Assembly: GCA_037389465.1 (NCBI GenBank)
Contig: JAZARR010000229.1
Location: forward strand, 1,463,501-1,527,500
Direction: 5' to 3'
DNA length: 64,000 nucleotides
Origin: Baylisascaris procyonis
Lineage: Eukaryota; Nematoda; Chromadorea; Rhabditida; Ascarididae
Numbering within the stretch: position 1 is the stretch's first letter; every line of letters begins with the position of its first letter. Shown in pieces: positions 33,557-44,972 of the stretch. A program made the translations under genes and the position numbers. Below the pieces are notes generated by a model, which saw nothing but the letters and a program-made list of their open reading frames with translations, did not search any database and was not told the origin of the DNA.

Positions 33557-35367
33557 TACGTGTTTCCTCAGAAACAGGAACTACAAAACGGTGGATAGCC
33601 TTATTCACATGTCTGGTAACACGCGCGGTACACTTGGAAATCGCTGAAAATTTATCAGCCCTTAGTCTGGTAGACTGTCTCCGACGGTTCATAGCACGTA
33701 GGGGACTCCCGCGAGAAATAATCTCCGACAACGGCACCAACATGGTATTAACGGCGAAAAGCTTGAAGGACATACCAGATGCGTGCTCAGTACAGTGGAC
33801 CTTCATTACCGCATTCGCACCCTGGAAAGGAGGAGTCTATGAACGATTTGTGGGTCTAATAGAAACGTGTCTTCGTCGGTCCGTAGGACGCCGCCTGTTA
33901 AGCGACGGAGAACTTCGAACACTTGCTACCGAAGTGGAAGCAGTACTTAATGAGAGGCCGACAACATACGTTGAAAGCGACGATATTCAAGTCATTCGAC
34001 CTATAGACTATTTGCGTCCTAGAGCACATTTATCGGTCCACGTTGAAAGAAGTACAAGGGAGGACCCGGAGTTCAATCCACAACCTCCCAATACACGACA
34101 GCAGCTTCTCGAACAATGGAGCAAGGCTCAGGAATGCAGGAATAAATTTTGGGAGATTTGGTCCCGCGAATATCTTCAGCTGCTCCGAGAACGCGACTCG
34201 CGTTATCACAAAGGACCACGACTTCAAGAGCATCGAACTCCTCGAGTAGGAGAAATAGTTCTTCTCGGCGATACAACCGCTCCTCGGGCTTTCTGGTGTC
34301 TGGCAAAAATCGTTGAGGTCCCAGTCGGATCAGGCAACACCGTACGAACTGCTCGAGTCAAATGTTCCTCAGGTCGCACCTTCTTACGCAGTATTGCACA
34401 ATTGTGCCCTCTTGAAGTATCGTCGGACGAAACTCAACAAACAACAGCCAAGGTGGGACAAATTCCGCGTCTATGCATTTCTGATAAGAATGCTGACGAT
34501 CGTCAATCGGCCCTCATTAACCGAAGAATTACGCGAAGTATGACGCGTAGCAATACAACATGCCACGTTAAGCTCTTTCCTAAAGCATCATTTTTCTTGC
34601 TAACACTTCTAACTGTGATCGGGCTATCAGCAGTCGCATCAATGCAAGTGCAAATCTGTCCTTATCAACACTCTGGTGTGTTCATTCGACTTCCTCGGTC
34701 AGTCAATTGTACCGCACGAGCGCTGGACCGCTGGACAACACATCGTGTAGCTCTCTATCAAAGGCGACTCGTACCCATTAACGCTACCTACTGTTCTCAG
34801 CTTACGCGAACGGTCTGCACATGGGCATTTCTCCGTTGGAGTCTACAAGTGATCAACGACACTCACTCTATGCATAATGTTCCTCTCACCGGCTGTCAAC
34901 AAACGCAACGAGAAAAACGAATAGGACCACATATCCTTCAACGATCAGATCTAGCACACAAATGGACGACCGCCTACCCGGTGCAATACTCCTATGGATT
35001 TTTCGGTGAGCGTTGCAGAACAACCATTAACTACGTTTTGGAATATGGAGAAGCTATTCTTTTCGACGGCAGCAGCCCTCTCACTGAGTTCACACGAACA
35101 GCTGGCTGCATACCTCGCCAAAACCACTGTTTTACTCCTCACAAAACAATCATTTGGGACTATAGCGAATTTCAGCACCGCTGCCATCATAGCTACAAAG
35201 GCACATATCTGGCGCAGGCGTCGGATGACGAAGTATTTATCCATGCCCTCCAAACGGCTTTCATCCGTACAACTGTAGTACCGAGCCTCGCGGAAACATG
35301 TGAAATTGCCCATCCAGTCCTCATGGAGAACGATGTCATACCCTTCTCAATCGGTGACGAATTTTGA
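33557..35367 (+). pseudogene. BEL2 integrase core and tail plus truncated env-like region
   Basis: After the heptamer duplication the original frame carries the rest of the integrase (TKRWIALFTCLVTRAVHLE, IISDNGTNMV, GGVYERFVGLIE with the catalytic Glu) and the pol tail (FLRSIAQLCPLEV). From about 34570 it has a hydrophobic signal (FFLLTLLTVIGLSAV) and an env-like ectodomain (PRSVNCTA, NATYCSQLTRTVCTWAF, YSYGFFGERC, TIIWDYSEF). It aligns with the BEL1 env-like region but stops at 35365-35367 after FSIGDEF, long before any membrane anchor. Only about 170 nt remain to the LTR, so the anchor half is deleted. Confidence 0.75.
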
Positions 35368-35535
35368 CTGCGCGCCCCACCAAAGTCGACCTCAACACTC
35401 AGTTCTAAACGTGAGCTACACACCATTAAGAATGCCGGCACGAAAACGCACACAAAAGATGACTGACGCATCGACAACATGCAATTCTATGCCAAGCAGT
35501 GTAATCACCAATTGAGGAGAGTTGTCCGCCGGGAG

Positions 35536-35743
35536 TGTCGAAGTGATCTTCGAATCGAATTCTTCATGAACGCAAAAGACAAAACAATATGACTAAGACT
35601 TCGAACGCTCTCACAGCACATTCCGACGACTGCTAACTGACAACATTATCATCAAGATAACCAGCGGCTATGGATGGGAACGACGGATCTCAACGAGGCT
35701 ATAAAAGCGGCGCGACAATTCATTCGGGGCCAGAGCAGCGACA
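35536..35743 (+). repeat. BEL2 3' LTR
   Basis: Appears identical to 28606-28813 in a base-by-base reading; TATAAAAG at 35700-35707. It is preceded by GCCGGGAG and followed by the TSD AAATG. Confidence 0.95.
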
Positions 35744-36461
35744 AAATGTAACATTTACAGAGTGCAACTAAAATATTGCAGTGGATATGTTCGCATTGCA
35801 GTTATTAATAAATTTATAGCCTAGTTGATAGGCTATAATGCCTCCAAATATTCTTAATAACAAAGTAAAGTAGCACGCAGTTATTTCTAAATAAAAGATA
35901 AAGCCAAATAAGCTTATGCAAGAAACTGACCGTGATCACTTAAAGTGGAGGGTCGAATTTCATTCGACCGCTTGGATTATGCTGACGTTTCACCCATCTT
36001 TCGAAGTTATACAAAGCGGAAACCAAATTTGATCATCAATAGGGCCTCCTCTCCAATAAGCCGTGCTTCGGCTATAAAAATTGCTAATTTCTTATACCTG
36101 GCCATGAAATCCGGGCACTGAAGTCAACTCATATTGTACTTACGTTGCAAAACAAATGCAGTGTCGTTGCGAGAAATGCTGCCAACTGCAAACGGAAAGA
36201 ATCGACCGCCGAACGACTCGAAGAGCTCCTTGTTGATTGGCGCGACTGGATCTGCCAAGTAGAAAGTGCACATTTGCGGAAGCAAACTTTGAAGCTTCTT
36301 CTCTACGGAGATGTCGCGTCCAATACCTAGTGATACGATGTTACATGAATCACCTGCCTGAAATAGCTCATCCTATACTTGAAGCTTTCAACTTGCTCGT
36401 TAATTACGAACCGTATCTTCTATGCAAATCTCTAGTACTTCTGGCATCTCTAACAACTTAC

Positions 36462-36946
36462 TGTTGGGTATGGCGCCGAAGAGCCAACCCAAGATATCCG
36501 ATCGTGATGAAACATCGTAGTACTCGTTTTGCACTTCTTTGTGTGTGTGACGTTGGGTATGGCACAAAAGAGCCAACCCAAGATATCCCGTTGTGATGAA
36601 ACAGTGTAGTAATCACTTTGCACTTTTTTTAGTGGCGAATCATCACAGTTTCACATGCACTTGTTGAGTGGCCGTACATAATGCCGTTGTCTGTCTTTGT
36701 GCGTTTGACGGTATCTGAGGCCTATAAAAGGCGGCTCTCAGCCCGTCAGAAGCAGTCCTCTTCTGGTGTACGTCACGCTCTCCCATCAGTGTTCATCTCT
36801 ACCGTCTCAGCCTTCTTTCTCCTTTGCTTCATCTTGGAAGCCAGTTGTATATTTTCCCTATAGAGTGCTTATACTAGCTCTGCCTACCACTCGACCTACC
36901 TATCGTCGTCGCAGCCGACACAACAAACCGCAACCCAGATGCAACA
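36462..36946 (+). repeat. Gypsy2 5' LTR (unit B)
   Basis: Begins TGTTGGGTATGG and ends CAGATGCAACA. A TATAAAAG box follows two direct repeats in U3. Near-identical to the unit C 5' LTR. Confidence 0.9.
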
Positions 36947-36967
36947 AGTGGCGATCAGATTTCGGAT

Positions 36968-38281
36968 TTGCGACAGATGGAAGGCCTACCTGACTCGCTG
37001 ATTCTGCTGCTCCAACGTCAACAGGAACAGCAGGCGCTGATGCAACAGATGATGGCCGCGATGCAGCAGCAAATGATGGCTCTCTCAGTCGGCACGACGC
37101 AAACGACAGCAACCTCAACGGTGGATCCGACTCTCGACAACGCGATTGCAACCTTCACATACTTTCCGGACGAAAACATTACGTTCGAAACGTGGTTCAA
37201 ACGCTACGAGGACGATTTCAACGTCGACGCTCAGAAGCTTGACGACGCAGGACATGTGCGCTTCCTGTTGCGGAAACTTGACGCAACAACCTACGAGAAA
37301 TGCGCAAACTACATTCTCCCGAGGCAGCCACGCGACCTCAAATTCGACGAAACGATCAATATCCTCAAGGACATCTTCGGACCCAAGATATCGCTATTCA
37401 ACCAGCGTTATCACTGTCTGAAGCTTGCCAGAAACCCGCGAGACGACATCACGACATATGGCAGCATCGTCAATCGGGAATGCGAGAATTTTCGTCTACG
37501 CGAACTCAACCCAGAGCAGTTCAAGTGCCTCATGTTCGTATGCGGACTCCAATCGCCAGCAGATGCCGAGTATCGACTCCACTTGCTCAACAGGATCGAT
37601 ATGAACGCCAACGCAACGCTCAAGGTTCTGATCGCAGAATACAGACGGCTCGACAATCTCAAGCACGACAACAGAATGGTCGAAGATTCGAGCGCGATCC
37701 AGACGGTCAACGTTGCGACAGTCCCGAGCAAGCCAAAACGCTTCAAACGGAAGGCGCCAAAGAAGCGAGCCAACATCAGACGCAATGCGACAAGGCAGCG
37801 GCACCAAAAACACCGTTGTCAAAGGAGCGATCCAAGCATTCGACGGGAAACGACAGAGCAGCTGCACCAAGAACACCGTGCTGGCAATGCGGCGGCATGC
37901 ACTTCGTCAAGGAATGCCGATTCTCCTACCACAAGTGCGCTCAGTGCGGAAACACAGGACACAAGGAAGGCTACTGTGCGTGGAATCGGAGACAGTACAA
38001 GCAGAGGATCAACGAACGACGCCGGAGCTATCAATCAGACAGTATTAAAAGCGCCAAGACGACGACGAACGCGCAAAAACGGCGGAAGTTCGTCACCGCG
38101 CTCAACGACGGACACTCAGTTCGATTCCAAGTGGATACAGGGTCGGACATCACCGTCATGTCAAAGGCGTCATGGAAGCGAATCGGGTCCCCTCGTCCAC
38201 AGCCAGCCACGGAGGAAGCCCTCGATGCATCGAACAATCCAATCCGTTTCTCTGAACAGACGACCAGAACGCTCGAGATAA
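36968..38281 (+). CDS. Gypsy2 Gag (unit B)
   Basis: This 437-codon ORF has ATG at 36977 (first codon at 36968 is non-ATG). It begins with a Gln-rich helix (QQMMAAMQQQMMAL) and a capsid-like domain (FPDENITFETWFKRYEDDF, RQPRDLKFDETINILKDIF). From about 37780 onward the frame probably no longer encodes real protein: the zinc knuckles (CWQCGGMHFVKEC, CAQCGNTGHKEGYC) are in the -1 frame. A -1 shift between about 37735 and 37860 would join Gag to Pol. I found no classical X-XXY-YYZ slippery heptamer there. Identical in unit C. Confidence 0.75.
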   Translation: MRQMEGLPDSLILLLQRQQEQQALMQQMMAAMQQQMMALSVGTTQTTATSTVDPTLDNAIATFTYFPDENITFETWFKRYEDDFNVDAQKLDDAGHVRFLLRKLDATTYEKCANYILPRQPRDLKFDETINILKDIFGPKISLFNQRYHCLKLARNPRDDITTYGSIVNRECENFRLRELNPEQFKCLMFVCGLQSPADAEYRLHLLNRIDMNANATLKVLIAEYRRLDNLKHDNRMVEDSSAIQTVNVATVPSKPKRFKRKAPKKRANIRRNATRQRHQKHRCQRSDPSIRRETTEQLHQEHRAGNAAACTSSRNADSPTTSALSAETQDTRKATVRGIGDSTSRGSTNDAGAINQTVLKAPRRRRTRKNGGSSSPRSTTDTQFDSKWIQGRTSPSCQRRHGSESGPLVHSQPRRKPSMHRTIQSVSLNRRPERSR

Positions 38282-38888
38282 ACGGACGAACGGCAGCAGG
38301 ACTCATCCTCGTTGGCTATGGCAACAACGCGTGCAACTTATTGGACCTCGACTTCATCGACGAGTTGGACCTATGGAACTTGGCCACGCTATGCGACAAC
38401 GTCCGACGGATCATTCTCAGCGAGCAGTCCGTCAAGAAAAGCCTCGATCCAACCACAGTTTTCAACCCGCGGGAACGCTACCCGGAGGTTTGCGACAAGG
38501 CGCTAGGACGATGTACGAAGGCCAAGGCAACCCTCTGTCCGCGCAACGACGCCAAACCAGTTTTTCGACCCAAACGACCAGTGCCCTACGCAGCTCTCGA
38601 AGCAGTGGGACAGGAACTCAGCCGGCTCGAGAACCAAGGCGTCATCTCGAAGGCAGACTACTTGCGATGGGCAGCTCCAATCGTCGTTGTGAAGAAGGCA
38701 TCCGGCAACCTTCGTATTTGCGCGGACTTCTCTACTGGACTTAACGACGCCCTGGAGCTTCATAAGTACCCATTGCCACTGCCAGAGGACATATTCGCGA
38801 CGCTCAATGGTGGACGCTACTTCTCGCGAATCGACTTCGCCGATGCTTATTTACAAGTGGAGGTGGACGACGCATCAAAGGAGTCGCT
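37780..38888 (+). pseudogene. Gypsy2 zinc knuckles, protease and partial RT (unit B)
   Basis: In the -1 frame relative to gag it carries two CCHC knuckles, the protease motif VRFQVDTGSDITVM and RT up to YFSRIDFADAYLQVEVDD. The open frame runs on into host DNA to 38994, giving 35 unrelated codons. It lacks the YLDD box, RNase H and integrase, so it is a non-functional fragment. Confidence 0.85.
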
Positions 38889-41731
38889 CAAGTTTTTTGC
38901 ATTTCGGAACGAAATCAGAATGTTCTGTTGTATTTCACTTTTCGAAAGAACGAATTTCATACTCACTTCGGGATTATCAAGCGCTCGAAAATGATTCCGA
39001 CAATAACAAACTATACAATGTTTTCATGTAATGAATTCAAGACTTTTTTGTGACTTAATAAGTAGAAGTGAATAGCAAAATTGTACCATTGATTGAAGAT
39101 AATGCTGCAAACGCGGTACGGTGAATAATATTACTTTGCAGAGTATAGTCGAAGATGAGATTGATAAATAAGAAGAAAAAGAATATAAAATATGAAACAT
39201 TTTGATGGTAAAAGTCGGAAGCAGTGGTAATTAGAGCTTTGAGAATTTCTAAAGTCTACTTGTACATCTGATTTCCTTTTATGAGACTATAGCCTCTAAT
39301 AAAGCCTATCTACGCATTTGTGTCGTTGATAAGACCATAAATTTTAATGAAAGTCTACATACACATTTGTTTTCCTGTAAAACCTTTATAAAACTTTAAA
39401 AAATTGAAGAAACTCGAGTTGGTCTGCCTGATGATCCCTAGGCTCTCTCTTCAAACACAGCTCGATGTATTAACAAAGAAAGTGCTTAACTAATTAGTAC
39501 GCTTACGGTTTTTCTTGCTTACATTTTAATTCTCGTTGTAATTTTATTTAGCTTTTAACCAATGGTGCATCGCAATGTTCATTCTTACCCTTATTTCACC
39601 GTCATTCAACTGTCGGCATCGTTATTTTGAATACCGTGCGCGTTTAGTTGCTTTCTCTATGATATACAAGTTTGCTCTTTTCAATTCATTTAGTCGTGTT
39701 AATTTGTCGGCAGTTTATCAACTTCGTTGTATTTTGTCAAGCCCTTTAATTTCCCAGACAATCTAACGCTTCAATTTTTTTCTTTATGTCAAAGAACCTT
39801 GCTTCGATTTATAACCTTTCTTTGGGTAACTTCCATTCGGGCAACTATATCTGTGGACCAATCTTGTCAGAGGTAGTTTTTCGCTACCTCGATCTCGTCA
39901 GCTGTAATTTCTTGGCTTTCCCAAACGTGTTAGGGGTAGTTTTTTGGCCATCTCGAAAGCAGAATATGGGCAACCCAATGTTGCACCATGGAGTTAGCGT
40001 TAAGTGGCACTTGACTATGGAAAACAGTATGATCATCTTCCACTGGAATATGGTGGACTTTTGAGCACCGGTTATTCATAACTGTTCGATGGATCTAAAT
40101 TTCAAGGGAAATCAGCCACAGGTCAGTATTAATGACGTAAACTTACAGGAAGTCCCTGCCGATAATTAAAGGATGACTGCCAAAAGCTCTTTTAACTGGA
40201 GGTTGAAGATTTGAAATAGCAACTGAATAGCTTGAAGGAAGGGTCGACGATCATGAAGCAAAAATTAACGATAAAAGTAATCGCGTTGAAACAAATCAGG
40301 GCATCCTAAGAGAGGTAACGTTCATGTCTATGGCTTAGAGTACGCAAGATGCAAGTTCGCCATAAGCAACCAGGATGGATCCATTGGATTCGAGGTTACA
40401 ACGCCGAGACAGCTTTAATCAATTGTTAAGCGATAGCTTCTTTACTAACAAGGTTATGCGTTTCGTTCTGACAATGGCTCGCGTATAACTCAGGTGCACA
40501 CTTCAATGGATAGCGGCCGAAGCATGGCCACTTTTGTTCTCATAGTTAACCTATTCGAGTCTTAGTTCTTGCATTCTTAACAATTATCTATTCTCTTCAC
40601 AGTCTTCTATTCCGTCTCTACTCATACCCGCGTCATGTTTGCTTTTGCCTTAAAAAATTTTTTTCCTTGCTTGATTCAGTTTTCCCAGAACGCCATATTC
40701 ATCTGGGTCTATACTAACGTTATGCGCATAAAGGAGTTTACGTCAGTATTATCTTAGTACAACACTTTTACCGCTTTTGATTGATGGACCATATTTCCTT
40801 CATAAAAAGTTCAAAAAACGCAAAAAACGTAAATGAACTACCCTATCAAAGTCTCAGTGGGTCATCAAAGCAGCCTAGCTATACTTGTGCAATTCGCATG
40901 TTTTGAGGACCTGAAGACTTTTAACAAAGCGAAATACAGAATCAATAAATCTTACGCGCCACACGACAAGCGTACACAAAATAGAACCGACGCCAATCTA
41001 AACAGTCTAGTATTTACAACAAAGGAATTGTAACTGCATAAAAACTTCGATCACGCAACATAGCTGCAATCGCTGTTGAGGACAGAATACGTATCGGTGA
41101 ACATCCAAACGATACATGGCATAGGTTTGAGGACGGACGTATGAAGGAAATGTTGCAATAAATTTCTTCCGATTCTATATGCTTGTCTTGTTCAACATTG
41201 TATTGTTCAACAGCCAATTGACTTTATCAATTTGTCCGTATTTTGTTCTCCAGGCGTTTTGAGTTGAAAACCTTCTGGACTGGTTTTGACTTAATGTACC
41301 TTTTTATTTGTTTAGGGAGTTTAAAAATCTCAAATCGTACTATATTGTATTGCAGTTTATATTCTATGCCTTTATGTTTTCTATAGACTTCCTTCGCTAT
41401 ATGCGTGTTTCTTGTGGAGTCCTTTTATTTATTCCGCCCACCCTTTTGTTCTGCTATCTATCTCATATTTTTGTGCATTTTAAATACATCTTTTATTCTT
41501 TAATAGTATTCATCGCCAGATCACCCAATATTTATACGGCTGACAGGCAGATAATGGTCATATTCCGCAACAGCGTACCTTTTACAGAGCTAGGATTCTG
41601 CTAATAATTCGTTATCGTTCTCATTAGACAACATCCACTCTTGACAATATTCATATATATCGCTGTCGATGCGTCTCACAACGTTTTGCGTTCACTGTTA
41701 AAAAACGATTATGGTGCGGCGTTATCTAAAT
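38889..41731. other. Unit B right part, no recognised gene
   Basis: Syntenic with unit A 13387-16277 plus 21697-21940, lacking the solo LTR and BEL1, and so recording both empty sites. Short ORFs (for example 39786-40064) match those in A but have no domain or splice support. Confidence 0.5.
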
Positions 41732-43824
41732 GGTGAGGGTAACATTAGCCACAAGCGCAGGCGCAAACGAGAGATGGAGAGAGACCGCGCGCCTTCAGCG
41801 AGCGACGCGGCACTTGTCACTCGGAAATAAATCGTCGTAATAAATGTGAAAAAAAAAAGAAAGGAAATGAGACTCGGACAACGGATTTCGACACATTTGA
41901 AAGAGCATTAAAAGCTCTATCAGAATCAAAAATAATCTCGGACAAAGACAAGAACTTTTCTATAAGATCGATTTTTTATATGCAGTGCAACTGACATAAA
42001 TTGCAGTGTCGCCTTATGCATTATCTCATGCGTTATACTTGTGCATTTATGATATTGTTCTTAATGAAGAACTCAATTCACGACACACCCTGACGATTTA
42101 ATGAATTGACAAAATCATTCATAAATTACATTTAGCTCGTTGTGGCTCCTCATGAATGGATCTTTCATGCGATTGTTACATGCACCAGCTAAGAAATCTT
42201 TAATTCGACAGTTCTGGGCTCCCTCCGTTTCATTTTTTTTTCATTTAGAGACAAACTGATGATGCACATTAAGTTCGCTTGATGACAGAAAGGCCAGCCG
42301 GCACATTCAGCTTACGGTTAAATGCATTGTCATATGTTGATTGCGTACGACATAGGTAAATTGCACGTATGGCAAGTGATTCTTCTACACGTTATTCACC
42401 CATTCTAGACGAGTGTTCTTGATAGTCCCATCCTCTTCTCATCTCCTCCACATCCTGGAACTGGCTTTACAGCTGTAGTTGTGCTCTTCAACGTAAGCAG
42501 TCGTTTCACTGCTTACATTGAAGGTTTCCTGCATTGTAAGCACTTGTGGTCAGCTGTCATAAAAATTTCAATTCTTCCAATTGGGAGTGTGTAGCTTTCG
42601 AATCGCTTTTCATTTCTCAATCCTGACGGGTCTATGTTGGACAACAAGTGTTCTATGGAATAAGCGTACGGCAGTGCAATTAATCACATGCTGAATGTGT
42701 CGGTTGGCTTTTTTATCATCAAGCGAACTTACAATGCGCATTACCAGTATGCCTATATGGGAAAGAAATGAAATGAAGGAAACCAGAACTGCCGAATTGA
42801 AGAATTCATAATGGTGCATGTAACAATCGCATGAAAGATCCATTCATGAGGAGCCACAACGAGCTAAATGTAATTTATGAATGATTTTGTCAATTCATTA
42901 AATCTTCAAGTTGTGTCATGAATTGAGTTCTTCATTAAGAACAATGTCATAAATGCACAACTATAACGCATGAGATAATGGATAAGGCGACACTGCAATT
43001 TATGTCAATTGCACGGCATATAAAAAATTGGTCTTATAGAAAAGTTCTTGTTTTTGTCGGAGATTATTTTTTATTCTGATAGAGCTTTTAATGCTCTTTC
43101 GAATGTACCTAGTCACTCTTCCCAAATCTTGTTCCTTTATACAGTTATAGGCCCTGATTTATCGATGACCATGCAATTTTCCTCAATTGCACGGCATATA
43201 AAAAATCCGATCTTATAGAAAAGTTCTTGTTTTTGTCGGAGATTATTTTTGATTCTGATAGAGCTTTTAATGCTCTTTCGAATGTACCTAGTCACTCTTC
43301 CCAAATCTTGTTCCTTTATACAGTTATAGGCCCTGATTTATCGATGACCATGCAATTTTCCTCAATTGCACGGCATATAAAAAATCCGATGTTATAGAAA
43401 AGTTCTTGTTTTTGTCCGAGATTATTTTTGATTCTGATAGAGCTTTTAATGCTCTTTCGAATGCACCCAGTCACTCTTCCCAAATCTTGTTCCTTTATAC
43501 AGTTATACGCCCTCATTTATCGATGACTATGCAATTTTTCTCAATTGCACGTCATATAAATGATCGATCTAATAGAAAAGTTCTTGTTTTTGTCCGAGAT
43601 TATTTTTGATTCTGATAGAGCTTTTAATGCTCTTTCGAATGTGTCGAAATCCGTTGTTCGAATCTCATTTCCTTACTGTATATTTTCACATTTATTGCGA
43701 CGATTTATTTCAGAGTGACCAGTGCCGCGTCGCTCGCTGAAGACGCGTGCGGTCTCTCTCCGTCTCGCTCAAGACGCGCACGGTCTCTCTCCGTCTCTTT
43801 TTGGCTAAGTGTGCCGACCCCACC
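41732..43824. mobile_element. Foldback-type DNA element with long inverted arms and internal tandem repeats
   Basis: The left arm (41732 to about 42325) is the inverted complement of the right arm (about 42665-43824). Ends read GGTGAGGGTAACATTAGCC on the left and, complemented, GGTGGGGTCGGCACACTTAGCC on the right. The right arm is longer because a unit of about 180 bp, starting around TATAGAAAAGTTCTTG (43034, 43214, 43393, 43572), is repeated about 3.5 times against once in the left arm. The central spacer is about 330 bp. No transposase is encoded; short ORFs are not conserved between arms. It interrupts sequence contiguous at the A/B junction (21941-21960). No clear TSD was found. Confidence 0.8.
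43010..43645 (+). repeat. Tandem repeat of about 180 bp inside the foldback right arm
   Basis: Three full units and one partial unit with few differences. Each contains GATAGAGCTTTTAATGCTCT (a short palindrome, AGAGC...GCTCT) and GCACGGCATATAAAAAA. Period from successive TATAGAAAAG-type motifs is about 180 nt. Confidence 0.85.
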
Positions 43825-44617
43825 TATAACAGTAGCACTAGCATCAGCACAACCTGTTGCAGCTCTCAATTCGTGAATCGTTCTGTTCTACCATATCGGC
43901 GCAGGCTGCATGGTGTCTTTGGCACCCCTCGCACGACAAACACATGTATCACTATGTTGTGATGAACGACCGCGCTACGACTCAATTTGTCTTTGTCTAC
44001 CTCAGTGATAACTGTTCTTTTCTGCTCTATATTACATTGCACCCTTTTTCTGGTAGTCTGGTTGCGTGTTTAAAACCTGTTTGCTGTTATGCGCGTTATT
44101 CGGATATGTCGATGGTTTTTTGTCCCTCAGTCTAGTCAACCGGTCTAGTTAACCAGTTCGTTTCGCTGAGCGGTCCCAATCAGTCATCAATAAATGTCCA
44201 AATGTTCGTCTCGCCTCGTCCGCACGGCAGCAACACAACATACTACCTTCTGTTAAAGTAATTTAACCCATGATAGGGTCGCCACTTTAACAACGGAGGC
44301 GTAGCGCGGCATATCTCCTGCGCCCAGAGGCTTCTCAAGCACTAGCGATCAATCCTCTATTCGTTTCACAACGGACGGAGGATGCATCACATAATACAAC
44401 ACCAGTCTGGTATCTGATGAAAAATAACGTGACATATCAACTCTCAAGTGTCTGTAAAGAAGAAGATGACCTCAGCAACACAGTAGTCACTTCAGCTTGT
44501 GGAAAAAATGCAAATGTTGCAATATGACTGAATGCAGTGAATGAATAACATCAAGTATTGCCTGGAAAAAATTTTGGTGGAAAAATAATTACGGGTTATT
44601 AGATCGTAACACCAAGG
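43825..44617. other. Unit C left part, spacer
   Basis: From 43832 this matches 21954 onward at a constant offset of 21878. No gene is supported. Confidence 0.5.
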
Positions 44618-44972
44618 GCCTAGTTTTTTGCCTATGTCGTTACATATGTTATGTACAGTATATATGGGACAAACGTCTAGGATCATGCAACATGCGTTCG
44701 CGAACATTTATACAAAATAAGTAAAGGGAACATATAATTATCTTTACAAGCATTTCCAACAAGGCGACCACGGTATACAAAACGTTAAAGTACATATATT
44801 AGAAAAGGTCAACGTTGATAAATATCTGCTCGAATCAGAGCTGTTTTGGATCAAGCTGCTTCGGAGAATTTATGCATTGGGTCTTGATGACAACATTAAG
44901 GGTGTCGGAGATATTTCAGAACTATTGTTTAAAGAGAACAGCCCAAAGGCCCCATATCTCGAAAATTACTGA
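44618..44972 (+). pseudogene. GIY-YIG endonuclease-type retroelement relic, unit C
   Basis: Practically identical to 22740-23094 and ends with the same FWIKLLRRIYALGLDD segment. It carries no information beyond the unit B copy except that both arose by recent duplication or conversion. Confidence 0.45.

Larger units (their letters stand above)
28606..35743 (+). mobile_element. BEL2: BEL/Pao retrotransposon with env-like 3' region, recent insertion
   Basis: Two 208-bp LTRs (28606-28813, 35536-35743) appear identical by eye. The TSD AAATG lies at 28601-28605 and 35744-35748. Units A (about 10310) and C (about 51827) have the uninterrupted site GAAATGTA. Order: LTR, PBS-like TGGTGCGTCGGCC, gag, protease, RT, RNase H, integrase, env-like, GCCGGGAG, LTR. 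Pol has one in-frame TAG and two frameshifts, and the env-like region is short. It is inserted in an intron of the unit B FkbM-like gene, in opposite orientation. Confidence 0.95.
26658..36456 (-). pseudogene. FkbM-like methyltransferase, broken copy in unit B
   Basis: Exons homologous to unit A exons 8 to 4 lie at 26658-26772, 27389-27536, 28330-28454, 36144-36357 and 36412-36456. The second of these is 148 nt, not 149: one G is missing in the codons for LPLLERG, shifting the frame before the conserved CQWNMEIH. BEL2 (28606-35743) sits in the intron between the third and fourth listed exons. Gypsy2 abuts the last listed exon, and the exons encoding the N-terminal anchor are absent, removed with the deletion that fused Gypsy2 to downstream sequence at 38888. 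YGADP is changed to YLADP. It is therefore a pseudogene, although most splice sites survive. Confidence 0.7.
36462..38888 (+). mobile_element. Gypsy2 in unit B, 3'-truncated
   Basis: It has the same 5' LTR (36462-36946), leader and gag as 52543 onward in unit C, at a constant offset of 16080. It sits at the same host site with CTTAC on its left (36457-36461). It stops inside RT after DDASKESL; from 38889 the sequence is host DNA that matches unit A from about 13387. The 3' half of the element and about 2.35 kb of host sequence, including FkbM exons 1-3, are gone. Confidence 0.92.

Noticed and set aside
37300..37780. N-terminal 160 codons of the long frame from 37300 (and 53380) as part of Pol
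   Set aside because: This stretch overlaps the capsid-like Gag code in another frame and has no family motif; real Pol coding begins near the zinc knuckles.
37735..37860. Programmed -1 frameshift signal between Gypsy2 gag and pol
   Set aside because: The frames require a -1 shift, but I found no X-XXY-YYZ heptamer in the gag frame; kept only as a note.
43010..43645. CRISPR-like regularly spaced repeats
   Set aside because: The repeats are adjacent 180-bp tandem units inside a foldback DNA element, without unique spacers or cas genes, and the window is eukaryotic.
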